Notes under the pieces: model-generated | Database searches by the model: none | Seen by the model: only the letters and a program-made list of their open reading frames with translations | Told to the model about the DNA's origin: nothing | Shown here: positions 1 to 5,060 of the stretch, piece by piece | How the letters are laid out: each line of letters opens with the position of its first letter | Numbering within the stretch: position 1 is the first letter of the stretch | Translations under genes and position numbers: made by a program | Assembly: GCA_036380435.1 (NCBI GenBank) | Contig: DASVES010000341.1 | Coordinates: forward strand, 1-9,458 | Direction: 5' to 3' | DNA: 9,458 bases | Source: DASQDT01 sp036380435 | GTDB lineage: Bacteria; Acidobacteriota; Blastocatellia; Pyrinomonadales; Pyrinomonadaceae

Positions 1-306
1 TATTTCGTCCTGCGCGGCGCGGCGGGCGAGTGGGTCGGTTCAATCGCGGGGTCTCTGCTGATGGGCACGGTCTTCGCCGTGGGGTTCGGCGTGGCGCGCT
101 CGGCGCTGAACTTGTCGGCCGTGCTCTTCGTAGCAAACTCCATCGGATACTTTGTCGGCTCGGCGCTTAACGATTACGTCGGCGGGCGCGCGGGGATGCT
201 TTTGTGGGGGGCCGCCTATGGGCTGTGTCTCGGGGCCGGACTCGGGGCCGTCCTGCACTTCGCACAGGCTTGGCGCACGCGAGCTTTGACGCCGGAGCGA
301 AGATAG
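1..306 (+). CDS. Small integral membrane protein, 5' end cut by window edge
   Basis: The frame is open from base 1 to a TAG at 304-306, giving 101 residues of an unfinished protein. An ATG at 61 is internal to the open frame, so the real start is probably outside the window. The visible part has about three hydrophobic segments rich in Gly and Ala, including SIAGSLLMGTVFAVGFGVA, and a second segment with IGYFVGSAL before NDYVGGRAG. It ends in a basic tail (WRTRALTPERR) that would lie in the cytoplasm under the positive-inside rule. I do not recognise the family. The next gene starts 12 bases downstream on the same strand and is also a membrane protein, so the two are probably co-transcribed. 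Confidence 0.7.
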   Translation, partial: YFVLRGAAGEWVGSIAGSLLMGTVFAVGFGVARSALNLSAVLFVANSIGYFVGSALNDYVGGRAGMLLWGAAYGLCLGAGLGAVLHFAQAWRTRALTPERR

Positions 307-318
307 TCTGGGGTCTCG

Positions 319-867
319 ATGAGCGGCGGCGAATTCTTAACGAGGTTCACAGTCTGGGTGGCCGTCGCGGGCTACGCCGCCGGGACGGCCGCCTTCGCGC
401 TCTCTCGCGGAAGGCGCAGGTGGGACACGGCGGCGCGGCTGGCGTGGACTATTGGCTGCGCGAGTCTGCTCGCACACGTCGCGTGCGCCTTCAATTTTTA
501 TCACGGGTGGAGTCACGCGGCGGCGTACCGCGACACGGCCCGGCAGACCGCCGGGGCGACTGGCCTCGACTGGGGCGGCGGAGTCTACTTCAACTATGCG
601 CTCCTCATCGCGTGGGTCGCCGATGTCGCGTGGTGGTGGCGACGCGGGCACGACGCCTACCGCCGACGGCCGTGGCTGCTCACGGTCGCGTGGCACGCGT
701 TCCTGATCTTCATGGTCTTCAACGCGACAGTTGTTTTTGCGAGCGGCGTCGTGCGCTGGGCGGGGTTGTGTGTGTGTCTGGGCCTCGGCGTCGCGTGGTG
801 GTTCGCCGCTCGTGACGATTCACCGCGACGGCCGGACGCTCGGACGCTCACGGTCGCGAAAGATTGA
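319..867 (+). CDS. Unassigned polytopic membrane protein with His/Trp motifs
   Basis: This is a 182-residue protein with about five membrane segments, near residues 10-28, 41-60, 89-108, 120-141 and 146-163. Polar motifs stand out: H53 followed by FNFYHGWSH (58-66, with H62 and H66), then DWGGGVYFNY (84-93), WWW (105-107), and H126 with N135 in the fourth segment. His, Trp and Asn at membrane interfaces suggest ligand, haem or metal binding, but no named family comes to mind. The ATG at 319 follows the previous stop by 12 bases and has only a weak G-rich ribosome site. The MFS permease begins 4 bases after the stop, so coupling by translation is likely. The tail from about 164 is hydrophilic and basic. 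I am confident the gene is real but not of its role. Confidence 0.8.
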   Translation: MSGGEFLTRFTVWVAVAGYAAGTAAFALSRGRRRWDTAARLAWTIGCASLLAHVACAFNFYHGWSHAAAYRDTARQTAGATGLDWGGGVYFNYALLIAWVADVAWWWRRGHDAYRRRPWLLTVAWHAFLIFMVFNATVVFASGVVRWAGLCVCLGLGVAWWFAARDDSPRRPDARTLTVAKD

Positions 868-871
868 ACGC

Positions 872-2149
872 ATGAACACCTTAAGCGCCGGGATGCGCCG
901 CCCTGTGGCCGGCCCCTTCGCCCTCCCGTTCTATTACGGGTGGGTGAATCTCGCTCTGGCGGCGCTGGCGATGGTCGGCACACTGCCCGGCCGGACGCAG
1001 GGGCTTGGACTCATCACCGAACAATTGCTCGCCGACCTCCAGATCGACCGCGTCGTCTTCGCTCGTATCAACCTCTGGGCCACACTCGCCGGCGCGCTCT
1101 TCTGCATCGGCGTCGGTCGTTTGATCGACCGCTTCGGCAGCCGCGTCGTCCTCACCGTCGTGGCCGCGGCGCTCGGCGTGGTCGTCCTTCTGATGAGCGG
1201 CGCACGGGGGGTGGCCTCGCTCGCGCTGTTCATCACGCTCACGCGCGGCTTCGGGCAGAGCGCGCTCTCGGTGGTGAGCATCACGATGGTCGGCCAGTGG
1301 TTCGTGCGCCGCTTGAGCCTCGCGATGGCCGTCTACACGATTGCGCTGAGCGTGGGTTTCATGGCGGCCTTCCCGGCGGTGGGCGCGGCCGTCGTGGGCT
1401 ACGGCTGGCGCGCGGCGTGGATGGCCGTCGGCCTCGCGCTGCTCCTCGGCCTCGCGCCACTCGGGTGGCTACTCGTGCGGCGCTCCCCGGAGGCGTGCGG
1501 TCTTCAGCCGGATGGCGAGCGGCGGACGGTCGAGCAAGACGGCGACGCGGGCGCGCTCGCCGGGTACACCTTGTGGCAGGCACTCTCAACGCCGGCCTTC
1601 TGGGTGTTTGGACTAGCCAGCGCCGTCTACGGCCTGACGGCCTCCGGCATCGCCCTCTTCAACGAATCGATTCTGGCCGAGAGGGGCTTCGACGCTTCCG
1701 TCTATCACCAGAGCCTCGTGATCGTCGCGCTGACGGCGCTCGTCGGAAACTTCACGGGCGGCTGGCTCGCGTCGCGTTGGACGATGAATCGGCTCCTCGC
1801 GCTGGCCATGAGCCTGTTGGCCGCGTCGCTCCTCGCGCTGCCGCACGTTAGGAGTCGGGCGCACGTCGCTGCTTACGCCGTCGTCATGGGGCTGGCCGGC
1901 GGCTTCGTCATCGTCATCTTCTTCACCTTCTGGAGTCGCGCCTACGGGCGCGCGCACCTCGGCAAAATTCAGGGCGCGGCGCAGGCGCTCACGGTCGTCG
2001 CGTCGGCGACGGGGCCGCTGCTCCTCGCCGAGTGCGTGACGCGCACCGGCTCCTACGCCGCGATGTTCTACGCGCTCGCGGCCGTCGTGGCCTGCCTCGG
2101 ACTGTGCGCGTGGCTCGTTCCGCTTCCGCGTGAATCCCCGAGTTCTTAA
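872..2149 (+). CDS. Major facilitator superfamily transporter
   Basis: This 425-residue inner-membrane permease is of the size and layout of a 12-helix MFS protein. Helices 1-6 occupy about residues 22-205. A hydrophilic central loop follows (205-232, with QPDGERRTVEQDGD), then helices 7-12. The loop between helices 2 and 3 carries the MFS motif A as GRLIDRFGSR (82-91). The opening FYYGWVNLALA and the start of the second half, ALSTPAFWVFGLA (237-249), resemble the oxalate/formate antiporter and monocarboxylate-transporter branch. An organic anion is therefore a possible substrate, but this is inference. The frame stays open upstream to 731, but that extension overlaps the previous gene and encodes Arg/Cys-rich sequence. 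The ATG at 872, 4 bases after the upstream stop, is the better start. The stop shares TTAA with the convergent dinB-like gene. Confidence 0.9.
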   Translation: MNTLSAGMRRPVAGPFALPFYYGWVNLALAALAMVGTLPGRTQGLGLITEQLLADLQIDRVVFARINLWATLAGALFCIGVGRLIDRFGSRVVLTVVAAALGVVVLLMSGARGVASLALFITLTRGFGQSALSVVSITMVGQWFVRRLSLAMAVYTIALSVGFMAAFPAVGAAVVGYGWRAAWMAVGLALLLGLAPLGWLLVRRSPEACGLQPDGERRTVEQDGDAGALAGYTLWQALSTPAFWVFGLASAVYGLTASGIALFNESILAERGFDASVYHQSLVIVALTALVGNFTGGWLASRWTMNRLLALAMSLLAASLLALPHVRSRAHVAAYAVVMGLAGGFVIVIFFTFWSRAYGRAHLGKIQGAAQALTVVASATGPLLLAECVTRTGSYAAMFYALAAVVACLGLCAWLVPLPRESPSS

Positions 2150-2670
2150 CGCGCGCCGAACTGCCGGAGCAGCTCGCTGATGGAGGCGAGGTGGTGGTCG
2201 TCGTGCTCGGAGATGAAGTAGGCGAGGTCGATGACGCGCATGGGAACCTGCAAGCGCGGGTGGAGGGCGGGGCGGGAGACAAACTCCTCGTTGTAGCCTT
2301 CGACGCGGCGGACAAACTCGGCGCGCCCGTGGCGCAGCTCCGAGAGGATGTCTGTGAGGCGGCGCTCGTTGTGGGCGGCCTCGCGCGTCTTGCGGTTCGA
2401 CATGTCGGCGGCGCGTAAGGTCGCGAGTCCGGCCTCGAAGTCGTCGAGCCGGCCCGTGTCGAGTTCTTCGAGGTCGAGGAGGTGGCCGGCGTGTTCCTGC
2501 ATCGACCAGCGTTCGCCGTCGCGCCGGGTGAGGAGTTCCGGTGAGACGCCGCGCGTCAAATCTTCGAGCCGCGCGGAGGTGCCGCGCACGCGCTCTAAGA
2601 CGTTGGCGAGACAGCCCGCGGGGAGGTCGAAGGTGAACTTGCGCTCGACCCACTTCGTGCGTGGAACCAT
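2146..2670 (-). CDS. DinB/YfiT-like putative metalloenzyme
   Basis: This 174-residue protein matches the DinB-like four-helix-bundle superfamily, many of whose members bind a divalent metal through three His and act as thiol-dependent transferases or hydrolases. The first signature is ERWSMQEHAGHLLDLEEL (53-70), with H60 and H63. The second is FISEHDDHHLASISELLRQF (152-171), with H156, H159 and H160. H63, H156 and H160 are the likeliest metal ligands, judged by spacing in the family. The length is normal and no signal peptide is present, so it should be cytoplasmic. A GGAGG seven bases before the ATG fixes the start. It lies 74 bases after the secreted-protein gene on the same strand and could be its operon partner. 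The natural substrate cannot be read from sequence. Confidence 0.88.
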   Translation of the reverse strand: MVPRTKWVERKFTFDLPAGCLANVLERVRGTSARLEDLTRGVSPELLTRRDGERWSMQEHAGHLLDLEELDTGRLDDFEAGLATLRAADMSNRKTREAAHNERRLTDILSELRHGRAEFVRRVEGYNEEFVSRPALHPRLQVPMRVIDLAYFISEHDDHHLASISELLRQFGAR

Positions 2671-2677
2671 TGGGGAA

Positions 2678-2682
2678 CCTCC
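2678..2682 (-). promoter_or_regulatory. Shine-Dalgarno site of the dinB-like gene
   Basis: The minus strand reads GGAGG here, with seven bases to the ATG at 2670. This is one of the clearest ribosome sites in the window, and it supports the chosen start for the dinB-like gene. Confidence 0.75.
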
Positions 2683-2689
2683 GCTCGGA

Positions 2690-2719
2690 ATTATCGCTCC
2701 GAGACGGTGCCCGCGTCCA
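2690..2719 (-). promoter_or_regulatory. Candidate promoter for the dinB-like gene
   Basis: The minus strand has TGGACG (2714-2719), an 18-base gap and GATAAT (2690-2695): four and five matches to the sigma-70 -35 and -10 boxes. The transcript would begin near 2683, leaving a leader of about 13 bases, which is short but still includes the Shine-Dalgarno site. The -10 box lies within the loop of a six-base-pair inverted repeat, CTCGGA (2684-2689) with TCCGAG (2698-2703). If real, this lets the gene be expressed apart from the upstream secreted-protein gene. Confidence 0.3.
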
Positions 2720-2744
2720 CGCCGCGCAGCACGAGCGGCGGCGG

Positions 2745-3812
2745 TCAGCGGATGACGCGCACGTCGCGCTCGCTGAAGATTCTCCAGCCCTCGTCGGTGC
2801 GGCGCCAGCGCAGCTCCTGAACGACTTCGCCGTGGCGGCTGCCGGGGCCCCCCTCGATGCGATAACGCTTGCGGAAGCGCATGACGGCGACGCGGCCCGA
2901 CTCGCGGAAGATGATCTCCGGCTCCTCAGCGCTCACGTCAATCGTGCGTGCGCGCGCAAAGACGCGGGCCTTCTCGGCGCGCACGACGCGCGCCGGCACG
3001 TCGCGCGTCAGATAGAAAGCCTGCACGGTCGGCATGTAGTAGCCCATCTGCCGCTGGATGTCGCGCGCGTTCGTGGCCGACACCCAATCGTCGAGCGACG
3101 CGCGCAGCGCCTCGGCCCACTCGGCCTCGAACTTCGCCGCCGGGTCGGCCGGGATGACCGCGGCGACGACCCTTTGCGCCGCGCCCGGCCCCCGCGGCGG
3201 CTCGCCGTAAATCTCCCACCGCGCCACCTCGGAAATCCTGTCGTAGACGCTCTGGATGACGACCGGCTCGCGCAGCTCGCGCGTGCTGATGCGGCGCGTA
3301 ACCCGCAGGCGACGGCCGCCGTCGAGGGGCGTGAAGGTGACGCCGTAGCCCTCGCCGCTGCTTGAGCGCGAAGTGATGACGAGCTGGTCGTTGCCAAGCG
3401 AGGCGCGCACGAGCGAGTAGCCGTCGGCGGTCGCCTCGCGCCGCTCGCGAGCGTCGGCCTCGAAAGTGGTGCGCGGCGCGCGCGAGGAAGCGATGTGGAT
3501 GGTGTGGCGACCGCGTCGCTCGATGGCGAGCTGGTCGGGCGGCGTCAGACGCGTCGAGAGGTCGAGGAAGAATCGCTGCTGCTCGCCGAAGGGCAGGCTG
3601 CTCGAAGCCCCGGCGACGACCGAGTAGAGACGGTCGCTCGCGGCCACGTCGATGCGATAGACGCCCGTCAGGCGCGAGGCGGCGTTGTCGGCGCCCGTCC
3701 CCGCCGCCGCCCGTCCCCGCCGGTCGCCCTCCTGCGCGCGCGCGCCGCCCGACGCGCCCGCGACACACGCGAGAAGAAGCACCGCCCTCGTCAACACCCC
3801 CGTTATGTTCAT
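2745..3812 (-). CDS. Secreted protein with Cds6/SnoaL-like (NTF2-fold) C-terminal domain
   Basis: The product is 355 residues if it starts at the ATG at 3812, which has GAGGTG seven bases upstream. A GTG at 3827 and an ATG at 3818 are also in frame, but they overlap or crowd that site. A short basic N-terminus, the hydrophobic run AVLLLACVAGASGGA and an ARA-Q site near residue 27 indicate a Sec signal peptide. C16 gives a poor lipobox because the hydrophobic stretch before it is too short. After a low-complexity stretch (28-46) comes a beta-rich region (about 48-202, beginning LTGVYRIDVAASDRLY). The C-terminal domain (about 230-355, with LDDWVSATNARDIQRQMGYY and RWRRTDEGWRIFSERD) resembles the NTF2-fold Cds6/SnoaL-like group found in many exported proteins, where it probably binds ligand or peptidoglycan. 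No catalytic residues are evident, so its role is unknown. Confidence 0.82.
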   Translation of the reverse strand: MNITGVLTRAVLLLACVAGASGGARAQEGDRRGRAAAGTGADNAASRLTGVYRIDVAASDRLYSVVAGASSSLPFGEQQRFFLDLSTRLTPPDQLAIERRGRHTIHIASSRAPRTTFEADARERREATADGYSLVRASLGNDQLVITSRSSSGEGYGVTFTPLDGGRRLRVTRRISTRELREPVVIQSVYDRISEVARWEIYGEPPRGPGAAQRVVAAVIPADPAAKFEAEWAEALRASLDDWVSATNARDIQRQMGYYMPTVQAFYLTRDVPARVVRAEKARVFARARTIDVSAEEPEIIFRESGRVAVMRFRKRYRIEGGPGSRHGEVVQELRWRRTDEGWRIFSERDVRVIR

Positions 3813-3819
3813 CGCCATA

Positions 3820-3825
3820 CACCTC
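3820..3825 (-). promoter_or_regulatory. Shine-Dalgarno site deciding the start of the secreted-protein gene
   Basis: The minus strand reads GAGGTG here. Its seven-base distance to the ATG at 3812 is ideal. The distance to the ATG at 3818 is only one base, and the GTG at 3827 begins just upstream of this site. The ATG at 3812 is therefore preferred. Confidence 0.65.
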
Positions 3826-3980
3826 ACAAGTTGTTCGTCGTGTCCGCGCGCCTCGCCCGCACCTTGCTGCTCCGCATCTGCTCACCGGAACACACAACTG
3901 ACTGCCTTTATTGCCGCTCGCCCAATGGTCGTGCGGCGGGCGAGCGGGGGGTTGAATTTTGATAGGGGATTGACGGATTA

Positions 3981-4009
3981 AGAATACTAACCCGCCCGTG
4001 GGGTGTAAA
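3981..4009 (-). promoter_or_regulatory. Candidate sigma-70 promoter for the secreted-protein gene
   Basis: On the minus strand TTTACA (4004-4009, five of six matches) and TATTCT (3981-3986, four of six) are separated by exactly 17 bases. The site begins 28 bases past the stop of the phosphopantetheinyl transferase gene. Transcription from near 3974 would give the secreted-protein gene its own message with a leader of about 160 bases. I could not fold that leader into any known riboswitch class by eye. Confidence 0.45.
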
Positions 4010-4036
4010 GGTTGCCGGCACGCCGCCGCGTTGTGC

Positions 4037-4846
4037 TCACAGTCGCTCGAATAGATTCATCCCGGCCTCGAAGGTGCGCGCGCGCCAGCCACGCCCCTCG
4101 ACGGCCGCCGCCGCGAAGTAGTCCGCGCCCGGCTCCAGATCGACGAGCGTCCAACGCTCCGTCTCGCCGGCGTCCGTGTCGCAGCCGAGCAGCGCGGCCG
4201 GCTCCCCCGGCGCGAGTGAGACCGTGAATGAGCTGAGCGGGAACGAAAGCCCTTCGCCCTTCGCCTTGATGTACGCCTCCTTGCGCGTCCAACACCTGTA
4301 GAACGCCTCCACGCGCTCGCGTCCTTCGGGCAGTGCGCGCAGCGCCTCGGCCTCGCGGCGCGAGAAGAAACGCTCGGCGACCTCCGCGGTCGCGAAGTCC
4401 GGGCGGACGTGCTCCACATCGACGCCGACCTCGCGAGCGCGCGCCACCGCCACAAGCGCGAGTTCGTGTGAGTGGGCGAGGTTGAAGCGCAGCGCGGCGG
4501 CGGCGTCGCCGCCCGCCGCGTCGCCGGCCAGCGCCGGCTTGCCGTGGGGGCCGTAAGTGAAGCGCAGACGCGCCGGCTCCGTCCTCAGATAGAGGGCGAG
4601 CACGGCCCGGAGCAGCGCGCGCGCGGCGGTGAAGCGGTCGCGGTCTCTGGCGAAGTGGAAGCGCGCGGCCCTCTCCGCTTCGTCCGCGGAGAGCGTCTGC
4701 CGAAATTGCTCGGCGTCACGGGGCGGCCAACCGAGCGGCAGACGCCAGAGGTCAACCACGTCGTCCGACGCGCGCACGTCCGTCGGCGGCGACGCCCACG
4801 CGTGCGCCGGTCGGCCGTCGCGGCGTTGTGTGTGATCTTTCTTCAC
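4037..4846 (-). CDS. Sfp-type 4'-phosphopantetheinyl transferase
   Basis: This enzyme moves the 4'-phosphopantetheine arm of coenzyme A onto a conserved Ser of carrier proteins (acyl, peptidyl or aryl), turning apo- into holo-protein in the cytoplasm. The 269-residue length fits the Sfp/HetI/AcpT group rather than short AcpS. All three signatures are visible: YGPHGKPAL (98-106), FNLAHSHELALVAV (121-134) leading into GVDVEHV (141-147), and CWTRKEAYIKAKGEGL (185-200). D143, E145 and E190 are the expected magnesium ligands, with K189 and K194 conserved. The start is a GTG at 4846 without a clear ribosome site. An in-frame stop lies just upstream, and GTG codons at residues 24 and 30 are alternatives. 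No carrier protein, polyketide synthase or NRPS gene is visible, so its target is elsewhere. A TATAAT-type promoter lies upstream. Confidence 0.93.
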   Translation of the reverse strand: MKKDHTQRRDGRPAHAWASPPTDVRASDDVVDLWRLPLGWPPRDAEQFRQTLSADEAERAARFHFARDRDRFTAARALLRAVLALYLRTEPARLRFTYGPHGKPALAGDAAGGDAAAALRFNLAHSHELALVAVARAREVGVDVEHVRPDFATAEVAERFFSRREAEALRALPEGRERVEAFYRCWTRKEAYIKAKGEGLSFPLSSFTVSLAPGEPAALLGCDTDAGETERWTLVDLEPGADYFAAAAVEGRGWRARTFEAGMNLFERL

Positions 4847-4904
4847 TTGAGTGTTTTAAATTCGTGTGGGCGGCGACCGAGCGCGCCGCGCGGGCGAAGG
4901 AAGG

Positions 4905-4933
4905 ATTATACGCGGCGCCGGAAGATTGGTCAG
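4905..4933 (-). promoter_or_regulatory. Candidate promoter for the phosphopantetheinyl transferase
   Basis: The minus strand carries CTGACC (4928-4933, four of six matches), a 17-base gap, and a perfect TATAAT (4905-4910). The predicted start near 4898 gives a leader of about 52 bases before the GTG at 4846. This is the best sigma-70 match seen in the window, in a region where TATAAT is unlikely by chance because of the high GC. Confidence 0.55.
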
Positions 4934-4941
4934 CCCTGCTC

Positions 4942-4964
4942 TTTCGCGGGCGCGGGCCGCGAAA
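4942..4964. repeat. GC-rich hairpin in the divergent control region
   Basis: TTTCGCGG (4942-4949) and CCGCGAAA (4957-4964) form a perfect eight-base-pair stem with a seven-base loop. It is followed by the small palindrome GAAAATTTTC (4961-4970), which overlaps the stem end. Read on the plus strand the stem is followed by a run of only four T, so a terminator is possible but weak. It lies between the two divergent promoters and could insulate them. Confidence 0.45.
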
Positions 4965-4988
4965 ATTTTCTCGCGCCGGCCAAGGCAC

Positions 4989-5028
4989 TTTGCCTCCTAC
5001 GCGCGTCACGGTGTACTTTTAAGGCAAA
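4989..5028 (+). promoter_or_regulatory. Operator-like inverted repeat over a candidate promoter of the Rieske oxidoreductase
   Basis: TTTGCCT (4989-4995) and AGGCAAA (5022-5028) form a perfect seven-base inverted repeat. A third AGGCA at 4983-4987 makes a small hairpin with the first arm. The left arm covers a -35-like TTGCCT (4990-4995) and the right arm lies just past a poor -10-like TACTTT (5014-5019), with an 18-base gap. Transcription would begin near 5026. This placement is what a repressor site would show. The promoter boxes themselves are weak. Confidence 0.38.
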
Positions 5029-5045
5029 TCAAGACACTGTCTGTC

Positions 5046-5053
5046 GAGGGGGA
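5046..5053 (+). promoter_or_regulatory. Shine-Dalgarno site of the Rieske oxidoreductase
   Basis: GAGGGGGA lies seven bases before the ATG at 5061. It decides the start against an in-frame ATG at 4866, whose extra 65 codons run through the promoter region and encode Arg/Ala-rich sequence. Confidence 0.75.
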
Positions 5054-5060
5054 AGACAAC

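Noticed and set aside
731..871. N-terminal extension of the MFS transporter from an ATG at 731
   Set aside because: It overlaps the upstream membrane-protein gene in another frame and encodes Arg/Cys/Ser-rich sequence unlike any MFS N-terminus. The ATG at 872 fits the gene spacing and family length.
1613..2653. Long minus-strand open frame of 346 codons across the permease and dinB-like genes
   Set aside because: It is mostly Arg, Pro and Ala in low-complexity runs, lies over two well-supported genes in other frames, and is a by-product of high GC.
2661..3365. Plus-strand open frame of 234 codons opposite the secreted-protein gene
   Set aside because: Its composition is that of an antisense frame of a GC-rich gene, with no motif, while the minus strand has a signal peptide and a recognisable domain.
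3970..3990. TTGACG followed by TACTAA on the plus strand as a promoter
   Set aside because: The gap is only about nine bases and no plus-strand gene follows, so it is most likely chance.
4866..5060. Upstream start of the Rieske oxidoreductase at the ATG at 4866
   Set aside because: The extension runs through the promoter, hairpin and ribosome site. The ATG at 5061 has a good Shine-Dalgarno sequence and gives the normal N-terminus.
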